DNA of 64,000 nucleotides. It comes from Branchiostoma floridae (Eukaryota; Chordata; Leptocardii; Amphioxiformes; Branchiostomatidae). The translations under genes were made by a program, and so were the position numbers. This document shows positions 1 to 12,300 of the stretch, piece after piece. The notes under the pieces were generated by a model. It did no database searches and was not told the origin of the DNA. It saw only the letters and a program-made list of their open reading frames with translations. Position 1 is the stretch's first letter. Each line of letters opens with the position of its first letter. Where the stretch lies: assembly GCF_000003815.2 (NCBI RefSeq), contig NC_049991.1:14926154-14990153 (forward strand). The letters run 5' to 3'.

Positions 1-22
1 GAACTTAAATGCATTTACAGTA
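1..22. mobile_element. Right end of a foldback MITE cut by the window edge
   Basis: The first 22 bases match the right terminus of the foldback element that is complete at 60706-60917 (an end of the type GAACTTAAATG.ATTTACAGTA). The rest of the element lies left of the window. Confidence 0.6.
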
Positions 23-185
23 TTACTGTTGCAGAGAATTTGTTTCCACCACATGTCTTTTCCCCCTCCCACTGTAATTCTGATCCCCACAAAAATAAAA
101 GAATCCACAGTATATCATTATATCACAATGTTATGAGTGGGCCATAATATTAAATCTTTAAAATGGGAACAAAATCTGATTAAAA

Positions 186-500
186 CCTATGAAATATGAC
201 ATAACCATCTACTGTACATATGGCACAGTACTTTCTCTTGCTTCAATACTGGCTATCACGTGGAAGGGCAAGCTAGATGCTGGCACTGCTTTGACAAATG
301 GCTGCTGGATTTTTGGCGCTGAACAACATTTTAAAGAAAGCCAAATTCCTATGAAATACTACATAACCCTTTACTACACATATGGTACAGCACTTTCTCT
401 TGCTTCAGCACTGGAATCACGTGAAAGAACAAGCTACATGCTGGTACTGCTTGGAAAAATTACCACTGATTTTTGGCACTGAACAGAAAGAAAGAATTCC
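186..500. repeat. Two-copy tandem duplication, period ~162 bp
   Basis: The block beginning CCTATGAAATA at 186 recurs at 348. Shared internal landmarks are ACTTTCTCTTGCTTCA and GATTTTTGGC.CTGAACA. The copies differ at many positions and by small indels, so this is an old duplication. Confidence 0.85.
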
Positions 501-3500
501 TGTTTAAATATAAAAAAGGCTGATATAAATTTTTCCCAACTAGGCGAGGCTTGCATCCTTGTTTTACAACCACCTTACCACTATGGAGCCAGACGCAGGG
601 AGATGCTGCATGTTGATGCATGGTAAATTGCATTATGTAGCAGCCTTGTTATCTGGGGCTGCATGCATGGAGGCTGGGAGCTGGAGAATTGTGGATCTGA
701 CAGGACTTATTTCCCATATTGATCCTGCGCTGCATCCTGACAGGGCCCAGGGTCTGCAGGCATAATTCCGCTCCCAACGACACACTCGCCACAATCAAAT
801 TTCGCACTCTCGTAACTTCCCCCTCCCCTCGGACGGATTAGAATGTTTCTGATATCCGAGCACATTAAAGTTTATCCTGCAGTTTGCAGAAGTTCCACCT
901 TGATTATTTCCAGTTGAGGATTTGGTGAGAGACGTTACTTTATATTTCATTATTGTGGTAATCATTCCTGGCAATCCCGAGAGAGCGCCCCTCATTTCCA
1001 GAGCTAATAGCAAGTCCCTACCAGCCATATTTACTATTTCCCACAAGAAATTTCAACCCATTTCCAAGTACCGCAAAGAGAGTTCACATATCTCCGAGCA
1101 TCCTCTTCTGCTTACTACGACTTGTCCAATTTATGCATGAGTGTGATTCACAATTTATTAGCTCCTATCTTCCGCCTGACACGCCGTAATACCACGAGAA
1201 GAAGCAGATTAAGAAAATTCTCACCTCTATTTTCTACGCTCACGTTATCTTTCGGTTTGAATTTTGTAAAAGGTTAAGTCTGTACGGTAGCTTCCACCCT
1301 GTCTCACCCTGGCCTATTTGTAACCTGCATGAATCGCTGTATACATTAATCCTGACATAATGTAATCAAACAGCTTTGTAAAGGATAATATTCATCAATT
1401 GTTGATTATACAACAACTGAAGGTCAATCAAATACCAGACAATCAAAATACATCAGCAAGTCGCTGATATCTGGTGAATTATTCAACAACGCTGAAAGAA
1501 TCTTCAAAATATCACTTCACAGAGTTTACATGAGCTGTTGTTTTTCTTTACTTTGCCCTTTAACAAACTACTTGCTTCTTTAGATCTGTACGTGCAAGCG
1601 TACATGTGGCAAAGAATTATTCTCGCAACGTACATGAAGGGAATGCCAACTCTACCGTGCCCAAAAAATTCTGCATGATGATTTGCTGCATAATTTCCCG
1701 TCACAGTATCGACCACTGGGGCCATTTTAATACATACAGAATTGGGTATAATGCCAGCGTGCCCCGGCTGTATGTGTTTTACATGGAGCCCCGTGAAGTA
1801 TTGATTGTGTTTTTACAGCAGGGAAGGCAACATAGGGATACAGGGGGTACAACAGAGCCCACGCTAAACAGCAAGAACAACAAGCCTTTTTAGCACCCAT
1901 AGCAAGGCTGGAGTATATTTAATGTATGTTTCAATGTCAGTTTGGTTTCTTGTCAATTTTATTGTAGGCAGTCATTACCAGCCTCAGCCTTTGTAATATT
2001 TTGTTACATTCTCGGTAATTCCTAAAAAAAACAACAACAAGGCTGTTCAATCATTGAGAAATCTTAAGATGTAAGCAAACCAAGTGTCTGGTTGATCGTA
2101 ATAATAATATACAATATGAGAATATTAGTTGCAACAAAATATGATGCTATAAAAATCTTGCTTTTATATGAACATGGAGTACAGGTGTAATATTTCATTT
2201 ACTCATAATAAGACTCAGTGCAGAACTACATCATATCAAAACAATTTATCAGATTCTTATTAAGTTATTGTTCTTGGTTAACACAAACTATAAAATTTTG
2301 ATTTTGACTTTGCATTCAAAGGAGTGTTCGAGTATTTACCAAACTTTGTCACTTATAGTAATACACATGCAGGATCTTTTATTGAAGTCTTTCATTTGCC
2401 GAACCTTAACCAATAAAAACTGAAAAAGAATTTTTCCAGGGAACTGTACAAAATAGAAACATGTCCATTAAATTATCATCAGACGTAGCGTCACAACTCC
2501 TATATCATATAATAAATGTAGCATTCAAGCATCATATCTACCTACCTATCAAAGCAACCTTCACCTATATCATGATATATTAACCAGATATGATATGATA
2601 TGAATAAATATGAATATAGAATAGCTTACTTGTTGCAAGGTAAAGAAGTGTGAATGATGCCCAAAGCTGATGACTACACTCAGAGCACCACTGTGCCCTG
2701 TTGCTTATAGATGATATCTTTTCCAACATTGGACAGTCAAAATATAACTGTATAAATATATCCAGGAATCACGTTAACAAAACACAAGCAATGCATGATT
2801 CAAGTACTTAGAAAATATACATTATCTTTTTAGGTCTATTTTCTGACCTTAAGAAATATCTAACATACTGACCTATGGCACCTACATCATGTCTTGCATG
2901 TAAATGTCTACTCAAAAGTGTTGTAATTATGTAACAGCTACCTAATTGATTTTGGGTGTATTTTCTGAACACTAGTAGTAGTAGTAGTACTGTACCACAG
3001 AGACTAAGTGTACGGTGTAGTATAAGTAAGAAACTAACATAAGAGTTTATTAGATACATCTCCTATTTAACTACATACACATGCACTCATCTATGATGTG
3101 ATGAATAATGATAACAGATTGAATCCCTATATCTAACCCCTACTTTCATACAATGAGATGCCTCCACATTAAACAAAAGTTGATGTCGCTCAGGGGAAGC
3201 TAGGAATATCAGCGGGGAGGCTCTTGACCTCCAGTGAAGATGTATTCGCATGACGTACCCCTGGGATGGTGGGGGGAAAAATGGCAGGCCAACAGGAGTC
3301 CAGGCCGACCAACCCGGGATCAATAGCCATTAGAATGTATTGCCAAAGGAATAGCACAACCTTGAAATATTCAGCATAGTTTTACAGTCACTTGGCATCT
3401 TACAAGTACTGTTAGGACAACGCAGGTGTCCGTTTTTTACATTACCAGGACAGTAAGTGCAATTCCTCTCATGTTGGATGTCAATATATCTCTGTAAGAC

Positions 3501-3856
3501 AGGAAATGGACAATAAAACAGGAAGCAAACTTTTGTTCCAGTATCTCAAGTTAACCAGGACAACAAAATCATGCACTTGACATATCCGTAAGAAAATACA
3601 GTACACAATTTGAGATTTACAGTAGTAGTCTGACCTAAAGTGACGAATAGGCAGTTAAATTTCAATCAATTTTTTATAGCAACAGAAAACAGCAGCAAGG
3701 TCTTGCCAGTCCTTGTCGAAGTGTGGCCCACTTAACTTAAGATGTTGAATTTTGCTCATAAAACTGGGACATCATTACAGTACATCTTCCTGGGCACTGA
3801 GTCATGGAACACCTGCAGTGCTCATCCTATTGTGGCATGTCATGAACTTTTAATAA

Positions 3857-4587
3857 CAGGGCTCGAAATACACTTTTCAGTCAACTTGCACCAGTGCAAG
3901 TTAAGCCAAAGGTAACTTGCACCAAAAGAAACTTACTTGCACAACCCAAAATAGTGAACTGTTAACCCTTTATTCTTCTTCTGAAAATTTGCAAATATAT
4001 GGGGATACATAAAGACCACATGTTTGGATATTTGTTTTCCAAAGCGTATTTTATTTTGGATTTCAAATTGTACAACAAATGTGAATTTAGGCTTAATTTA
4101 AGACAATTCAATGTCTACAACTTGATAAGATCAATAGATTTCTTCTGGACTCTTCGAGTGACTTCCATCACTATTCTTAACCATCGCTAGAACAACTCAA
4201 TACAAACACATATAACTGGAAAATCCAGTTGATCATATCAAAGTCACTAAATTGTATGCAAAATGTATTTACTCATATGCAAATCAAGGTAAGACAACAT
4301 CATAGGAATTATTAGCATTATAGAGATGGAATTGTCTTCAAATTTTGTTTACCTGGATGTCTAACCAAGTTTAGAAATAACAAATTTAGGCTATTTTTTT
4401 TATTCAGTGTTGTTTTCTTTTACCTTTCAATGGCAGACAATATTGTTGGTGTGTGTAAGCTTTTTCTAAAGTCAGGTATTAGTGGATAAAAGTAACTTGC
4501 ACTGGTGCAAGTTTGGTCCAAACTTACTTGTACCACACCAATTTTACATGCACAAACTTGCATATGCATGTGGTATTTCGAGCCCTG
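3857..4587. mobile_element. Inverted-repeat DNA transposon, CAGGGCTCGAAAT type (731 bp)
   Basis: The left end CAGGGCTCGAAATAC is mirrored at the right by GTATTTCGAGCCCTG. Subterminal CTTGCAC/GTGCAAG palindromes occur inside both ends. The flanks are AT-rich and I cannot define a clean target duplication. CAGGG termini are common in hAT-like non-autonomous elements, so superfamily membership is an inference. No transposase coding is visible. Confidence 0.75.
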
Positions 4588-5454
4588 AATAAAGACCATG
4601 AAAAACACTATACTTGTCCCTAGAGTAGTGGAAGATGTTACTGCTTTTTGTATGACTTGATTTCTTCACCTAAAACTTTGCGGACAACTTAGGACAGGGA
4701 CTAGACGTCACAGCGAGAGGCAGTATTTAGCTAGTATTCTAGCTGCAGCTTGTTTTGCTACCCATATGATAGACATACATCTTTATATGGACTGTCATTA
4801 CCACAGCTTATTTTCCATATTCTAATAAAGCCTGCTATAGCCTTAAACAATGTTTTCCCCAAATTGTATCCAAATAGAGCACCAAATAGAACAAAAATGT
4901 TATGTCTTCCCGAAATAATATGTAAATTTGCATAAAACCCCAGACCGAGATTTTTCTGATATCCCACTCCCAACAGGTTGACTTTACAAATGCCTGGAGC
5001 TGTTGGGAGACTGCCACTGAGTACAGTACAGAACAAGTAGTACTTTGTAGCTGTCTGGGGGTGAAGGAGGTTTCCGAGATACAGTATCAGGAAAAGTGGA
5101 AAAAAGTTTACGTCATCCGGATATCTCGAACTTCTATGACTAGTATGAGTTAAGTGTGCATATGTTTGAAGTTTGGTATGTCCTAAAAACTTCTAATGGT
5201 GCGAATGGTTTTCCTGGCTTGCCCGTGATAATCTAAGTGCCGCTAGGATGAACATTATACAACAGACCTTCACTGTTGTGTAAATAACTTCACAGCAGTC
5301 ACATTAGTGATGATCACCTGCCTGTGTTAAAGAAAGAGGCATGAAACCCCAGGAAAGACTTCTGTGGGTGACAATACATTTCTGGCTGTAGTTGACAGAA
5401 TTAAATTTATATATTAATGTGTCAGAACTGAGAAGAAAATAGCTGCATAAACAC

Positions 5455-5562
5455 TTACTCTCCAAGCAGAGGTTAGGCTCCGGCTGTTTCTTGACCTTTT
5501 TCTATCAGGCTTTCTATCATGTACTGAAATCTTGAGTCTCCTAACATCTGCTTGGAGAGTAA
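5455..5562. mobile_element. Short MITE with CTCTCCAAGCAGA ends
   Basis: TTACTCTCCAAGCAG at the left is mirrored by CTGCTTGGAGAGTAA at the right, and an inner GGTTAGG/CCTAACA pairing extends the arms. The ends resemble those of the elements at 48517-48655 and 59159-59337. No clear target duplication is visible. Confidence 0.65.
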
Positions 5563-6179
5563 TAATTACTTTCTCAATTCAGTGGGAGTTTAAGGTCCTT
5601 GATTGGTACAGATAATATGTTTCAAATCGCAAGAAAAATGTGTGTCGAGAGTATTACACAAACTTCCAAATTATCATATTTGTTGCACAGGTACTTCTAA
5701 TAGTTTCTGTGACCTTGGCCATGAATTCAACAACAATGTAGTTATAATATCTACAGATACTAGAGGTGCTCCTAGTCATTCCAAACATGCAATTCAAGCA
5801 CTCTGGCAGTTGCTCTACGTCACCCTGAGGGAAACATCTAGATGTATTTATAGATATGACAGTCCCATTTCAAATGCACTATGTAGCAGTTCTTGGAATT
5901 GACAGCACTACTTCCTGTGAATAAGATGTTTCATATTCACACTATGCATATAATGATGTATATGCCTCTAATATATGTGCTTAGCAGATTGCTTTTACCA
6001 CTTATTTAAAATTTCAATTTTAGAAGTTAAATTTTTGTGAATATTTCAGTCATATTTTACATGTTATAATATTTGTGATTAGCATATCTCACTTGCAATT
6101 AAACGTTTCAATTCTTTTCAAATATGACCCAATTACACTAACTGTTGGAAAGCCTATTGAATCTATTCTTGCATTTTTT

Positions 6180-6510
6180 TTCTCTAAAAAAATTGCCCTT
6201 TTTAGAATTTTTTCACTGAAAAATTTGATTTTTTATATTCGCAAATAATTGCACATTTTAGATCTTTAATTGCATGTATGATAACCTTGTTTGGCTGTAA
6301 ACTAGAGCCCCAGAGAAACCTTTTAGAATTTTCCTGGAAAAAATATTGCCTTTCTTACATTATTTCAAATTTAAAAAATCGCCTTTTTAGATTCCCAATT
6401 AATTGCACATTTCAGATTTTGAACTGCACGTATGATAACCTTGTTTGGCTGTCAACTCGAGCCCCAGAGAAACCTTTTAGAATTTTCCAGGAAAACCAGG
6501 CAGGAATGCA
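6180..6510. repeat. Two-copy tandem duplication, period ~154 bp
   Basis: AATTGCACATTT followed by a shared stretch (GTATGATAACCTTGTTTGGC, then GAGCCCCAGAGAAACC) occurs at 6247 and again at 6401. Both copies end in TTTTAGAATTTTCC. Not coding. Confidence 0.85.
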
Positions 6511-7120
6511 ATCACAGCTACAGGGCAGTGGCTGACCCACACCCCCATTACCATGCGGAAAAGCCTCCAAACGCAGAACCCCGTGGAGAACTGTTGATCA
6601 AATGCATCAGGGCAAAATTACTCTGCTACAGCTGACGATCACATGTGGAACAGGAGCGGGGAGAGACAAATCTATTCTCGCCTTATTATTACGCAGCGAT
6701 GGCGATACGATAAGAATGCCCCACAGTAGTACATGTAATTTGATGGGATAAGTCTTGTAGGGTGGAAGGTGTGTTTGGTTGAGTGTGGAGTGGGAGGGGG
6801 GCATGTGTGATGTTTTCCCAAAGATATTCTAAGAAGATGCTTGCCATTGACATAATGAAAAATTTATGTCCTAAAAAATTATACTAATACCCTAAATACC
6901 TTTAAGTTGGGGGGGGGGCTTTAAATGGGGTAGGGAAAATTTGCATTTGCAGTAGTTTTCAGTTCATGTTCAAAACAAGGGGCTGGAAAAGGTGGGCAGA
7001 GGACAGAACAAATATTTTTGGCGACGCCTGATTGGCGAGCCTAATAGTATAGTGAGCGACCATTTGCAAAGAATTCTAAAAACTGTACAGGCATCTCAGG
7101 AATTTTTTTTCCGCGCATCA

Positions 7121-7664
7121 TGCCGCGCATCATGCCGGACTGAACCATTACCTTCACGGGTATGCTTTCCAGACGTGTGCACAGCAGTGTATTCTCGCGG
7201 GGCGATTTTCGATTGATCGCCGTGCAAAATTGAGAAAAGCCTAGGACTTCAGACGTACCAGAATTGTAGTATGTAGTATGGTGGTCATGGAAATGTAAAC
7301 ATTTGAAACAGGGGATAAAGGATTGTTGAAATATGTTCCTCGGAAAATAACCCGTGAGTCGTGGAAATCACTTCCGGGTTTTGCCGCGCATCATACCGGA
7401 CTGAACCATTACCTCCACGGGTATGCTTTCCAGTACCAGGTACCAGGGCACATATACGTGTGCACAGCAGTGTATTCTCGCGAGGCGATTTTCGATTGAT
7501 CGCCGTGCAAAATTGAGAAAAGCCTAGTACTTCAGACGTACCAGAATTGTAGTATGTAGTATGGTGGTCATGGAAATGTAAACATTTGAAACAGGGGATA
7601 AATGATGGTTGAAATATGTTCCTCGGAAAATGACCCGTGAGTCGTGGAAATCACTTCCGGGTTC
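7121..7664. repeat. Tandem duplication of a ~261-bp block
   Basis: Copy 1 (7121-7381) and copy 2 (7382-7664) both run from TGCCGCGCATCAT.CCGGAC to the CACTTCCGGGTT region. They differ by few substitutions, and copy 2 carries a ~22-bp insertion after GCTTTCCAG. The high identity implies a recent duplication. Confidence 0.9.
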
Positions 7665-7839
7665 GTTCGTTTGGAGTTTGGAAAGTTTGGTGCGGCCTTC
7701 TTCACCTTTGATATCTTTGTTTCAAAAATGCAAACTAATGTGTGAAACAAGCATTGTTTGAGCTTAAATGATGTATAACATGTGGGGTTGTGAGATAGCG
7801 ATGTGATAGTTAACATCGCCATTAAAGAACGTTATATTT

Positions 7840-8220
7840 TGGGTAGCGTTTGTATGTGTGTCTGTTTGTAGAAGACCACCATAACTCTAGAACGCCTGGA
7901 TGGATTGTATTGATATTCGGTATGTGGGTAGGTCTTGTTGAGACCTGGAAACGATTAGATTTTGGGTCCCCTAGCGGCCTGTTACGGTACTGCAGCGGAA
8001 CTTCCTGGTTTGATATCTCGAGTTCTGGACATGTCGCGGCTATGAATTTTAAGTTGTAGACAGCTTTTGATGCCGTGAGTAAGTGGTATAGGTTTGGGCC
8101 CCCTAGCGGCTTGTTTTGGAACTGCAGGACAGGTGTAGTGTCAGACTTTGAAAGGGAATAACTCAAGAAGGGGTTGACGGATTGTTATGATTTTTAGTAT
8201 GTGGATAGGTTACGTGATGC
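7840..8220. repeat. Diverged direct repeat with CCCCTAGCGGC landmarks
   Basis: A segment ending GGTATGTGGGTAGGT (near 7920) recurs as AGTATGTGGATAGGT (near 8197). The block TTGGGTCCCCTAGCGGC.TGTT (near 7965) recurs as TTTGGGCCCCCTAGCGGC.TGTT (near 8095). A distant relative, CCCCTAGCAGCTTG, lies in an LRRC45 intron at about 37986. Likely an interspersed repeat of unknown class. Confidence 0.55.
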
Positions 8221-8229
8221 TTCATATAA

Positions 8230-9150
8230 TTCTATATCAATTATGCAGATTGGAAGCTAATTTGCATAATTGATTGGAAAATCGTCTAAACATGCTCAGT
8301 TCAATTATAGGACCATTGCAACATGTGACCTTTGTAACTTAAAAAGAGAATATTGATAGATATATATTGTGCAAAATAAAGACCTAATTTGCATAATTAA
8401 TGAGAAAATGCTTTCATGTCATTGTGGTAAATGGCGGGAATTTCATACTTGTAGCATTTGGAAGTTATGTACAGGTGAACATCGTTGAATATTGATTATG
8501 CAAATGAGGTCCTTATTTGCATGAATTATCAGAAAAAGCGACAAAATCCTCCTTTCTTAACATATATTGCGCACGTCTGTTTGGTGAAGGAGATGATCAA
8601 GTTATATAATTTATGCAAATGAGAGCCTTATTTGCATAATTAATGACGAAGGTATGGGGTCGTGGAACTCTAGTTCAACATGTGTGACTTGCTCTAAGTG
8701 GTGCGCCGCATCCGGACCATGAAAAACGGCCGTATCTAGAGGCGTAAGTGCGCGTATGACTCTACATCAGTTATCAATTCATAGCCGCGTAATAGGACAC
8801 TCAGTCAAACATATAGCATATGCAATTTAAAAATAGAGAAATATAGATAGACATAAAATGATACAAATTGTTATCTAATTTGCATAATCATTGAGAAATT
8901 GTTATAATATCAAAGTGGTTGATGATGATAATTTCATTCTTGCAACATTTGGCAAATACGATATTTGAACGTTATTAGACATACATCAAGTAAATTAGGG
9001 TCTCATTTACATAAATTATTAGAAAATACTACAATAGCTTTCTTTGCTAAGACTTTGATATTTCTAGCCTATTGTTATTTAGCTAGAGAAGATGATCAAC
9101 TGATGATATGATTTATGTAAATGAAGGTCTGATTTGTAAAATTGATGAGA
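8230..9150. repeat. Diverged tandem array with octamer-like ATTTGCAT cores
   Basis: The core TAATTTGCATAATTAATGA, or close variants on both strands, recurs near 8255, 8390, 8510, 8625, 8880, 9000 and 9125, at spacings of about 115-140 bp. One spacing is about twice that, which suggests a lost or degraded unit. Units between cores are poorly conserved. Confidence 0.7.
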
Positions 9151-11523
9151 AGCATTCACATTATTAGTTCACCCTTCACTCACAAGAGAACCCCTTTTGA
9201 CAGCAATCCTCTCTAAACATTAATCGCCAGGCGAATGGAATACGACTATTAAAACCCATTGATAACAACAATCCTTAATATTTATAAACAATAAAACCGT
9301 CGCCATGGCAATAATTTTAATTGCCACACTTTTTACTGTAGGTTCAAGATGTTTAAGATTGCAGTTTTATATTTAAAGTTTAAGATTGCAGTGGAGAAAT
9401 CCAAGCAAAAAACTGTGAACAATAAACTACTGAATAGATTTCAACATTTACAGCAACTGCTTCCTTGTACTAGTACTCTGGATTAACTTTTAGAATGCCT
9501 AGAGCAATATTCCGAGACAAGTGACCTTCCAAGGTCAAAAGAAAGCAATACAATTTTAACATTCCTCTTTATTTTTTATTCCTAGTTGCCCTTGCCCATA
9601 AAAAGACATCCACAATTCCACATACATATACAGTGAATTAAAATGGCATCATAATGATGTTTTATAACCAGTAAATGAAGATGCACATTAACATGGGAAA
9701 TAAGATTTCAGTTGTTCTTTTATTACTATAGAGTAATACCGCACAAAATCATACTGCATCACACATATTCGTCTTAACCTTACAAAGCTGTGAAATTTAT
9801 CGCCTAGCTTCCGAAGAATATAATTAACTTGAACAGTTCAATATATATTTGTGCCAAAGTCATAAATCTGTGTTCCTCGAGCAATTCATTTCTGCTACCT
9901 AGCCACAGGTGCTACTGAGGAATTGACAGCAGAACCAGGAATGACACGTTTGAATTGCCTCATCTTCCATAATGGGCATCTAAGACTTCGGGAAAAAATC
10001 CTATCATATCAGGTAAAGGATGAAAGACAGATTAGATGGAAAACTAAATAAGGGATGATATTTTTATCTTCTTATAAGTATTGATCATGGGAAGTGAGGT
10101 CCTTGCCACCATTCAATTAGGGATTATTGAATTATGCTGATATTGCCTGCAGATTGTGCACTGTGAATATGTGCTTCACCCTAAATATTCGAGGCAAAGT
10201 ATGAAATGATGTTAAGGTGTTTGAGTGCAAAAGCTGTTAGGGCTAAAACCTACACAATAGCATGTCCAAAACATACAATACAAAAACCAGAAGCTCTAAT
10301 GCAGTACCAAAACAAGCTGCTAGGAGGCCTAAAATCTTATAACTTAGAGGCCTCATAAAGACCCCACATACCAAATATCAAACAATACACACAGATATTC
10401 TTGAATTATCGTGTTCACAGATAGACGAATATATGTAGCCTACAGCAAATGTTATCAAAAGTCATATTGCCAAAATTTATGCATACTGTAGAGTGCTGAA
10501 AGTGAAAGGAAAGTGATACTAAAATAGCACAGCAACCTCCAGCAACAGAGGGGGCAAATTTGATATTGTCTCAGGATAATAATGACTGTGGGGGATGGTC
10601 TTCAGGAGAGCTTTCATTCCGTCAACACTAATGTTAATGTGTGTGACATTTTTGGAATATTCTACTGTTTATTTACAAAATAAAAACTGATTACATAATA
10701 ATACTCAATGGAATGATACACATCTGATATAACTGTCATTTTTTTTAAATGTGCAAGAACAGGTCCTAATCAAGCAGCTATTCACATCCACGATATCGAT
10801 GGCTTTGCATACTTTATCTATAGAAAACATGGAGTCATCCTACAACAAGCACAAGTCTACCAGTATGCCCATAAATAAGACAACAACTCTAGGGGTTCAC
10901 GCCTCTAACCAAAACTGAACCCAACTGCTGCCTTTGCCTCAGGACTCAAAATGATTTTGTACCTACCCCAAAAATTCAAGAGAAAAAGAACAAAAATGTT
11001 TAGGTGCATAGAATTATGTACTTAATTACAAACCTTGCCAATGCCTCTCTTCACAATTTGAATCTGAAGTAAAATAGCTAACTTCAAAATCTTGAAACAG
11101 GTAATATACCATATTTTAGGTTTTACCCGGCATAATCCATTGTTTTTTTTATGCCTAGATGTCAAGAATATAATATCCAGAGTATAATGTATTATAGTGA
11201 ACAATCCTTAGATATCATGTAATCCCCACAAACATCTATGGTGCATGCAAAATACAAAATTAGGTGCTCTGTTCCAATTTTGGGTGCATAAAAGTACAAA
11301 CACAGCCAGTATTTTGAGCCCTCTTTGGCTCAAGCACAGAAATTTGTATAGTCTGAATCGACGCCATACAAAAACACATGTACAATGAGACAGAAGGCAA
11401 ATGTCAGCTACAGTTAGCGTAGCAGGCAGGAATGCTGCCGTGAATTCTGAATGTTGCTGAGGAGCCGGGAGAAGCAGTGCATATTTCTATGGCAACCATT
11501 GTAGGTAAGAGTGGCCCACAGGC

Positions 11524-11973
11524 TAGGGGTGGGTACCAGTACAGAAAATTCAGGTACAGGTTTTGCTTAGGTCTAAAGAATCAAGTCCAGGTCCGGACAT
11601 GAACCTAGACCTGTTTATCTGTGAAAACATATGAATGGGCGATACTCAAAACAATGGTCCATTTCGCTTCAAAGGATTCTGTCTGGTGGAGTATGCAACG
11701 TCCATTGGCGTTTTAAAATTCTATCTTCATGTAAACAACTCTAACTGCCTATGTTTTATACCAAGTTGAACTGTAGAAACTTAACTAACGTAAAAATCAA
11801 CTCTCCTCTACATGTACTTCGCCCTTGTTCTTTTCTTTTACCTGTAAGCCCCAAACACATTAACGCCTGCCGACAAAATCTTTTCTGGAATCAGGTATAC
11901 ATGTAGCATCCAGTCCACTGATTTTTTTCTGAGAAAAAATGGTTTTGGTACACCGTAATGGTTCCCGCCCCTA
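11524..11973. mobile_element. hAT-like non-autonomous transposon (450 bp)
   Basis: The left terminus TAGGGGTGGGTACC is mirrored imperfectly by GGTTCCCGCCCCTA at the right. The flanking 8-mers are CCACAGGC (11516-11523) and CTACAGGC (11974-11981), a 7/8 target duplication. Such terminal sequences with 8-bp duplications are typical of hAT elements. No transposase is visible. Confidence 0.8.
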
Positions 11974-12271
11974 CTACAGGCCAAGACATGCTCGTAGCCA
12001 CATTCATAACATAAAACAATTTCCCAGCAAGCCGCTCCGAATATTTGAAGCAATATAGAAAATGTAAGTCATGGACCGTCGTAATATTGGGTTGCTGGCT
12101 TGGCTGTGATGTGTTGGACAGGGCAAATAGGATAGACATTTTAGGTGCCATATTGGACCACTAACTTACTTTATCCCATGATCACAATGCTAGTATCATC
12201 ATCATCATTGTCGCATATCAGTGTTCGCTAGTGTACCACATTAGGTACAATACTGACTAAAGCAGTTGGTA

Positions 12272-12300
12272 TTTGACTTGACTTGACTTGACTTGACTTG
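12272..12300. repeat. (TTGAC)n microsatellite
   Basis: About five consecutive ACTTG/TTGAC units. Confidence 0.95.

Noticed and set aside
8230-9150. CRISPR-like array
   Set aside because: The repeats are degenerate, appear on both strands and have diverged spacers in an animal genome; it is an ordinary tandem repeat.
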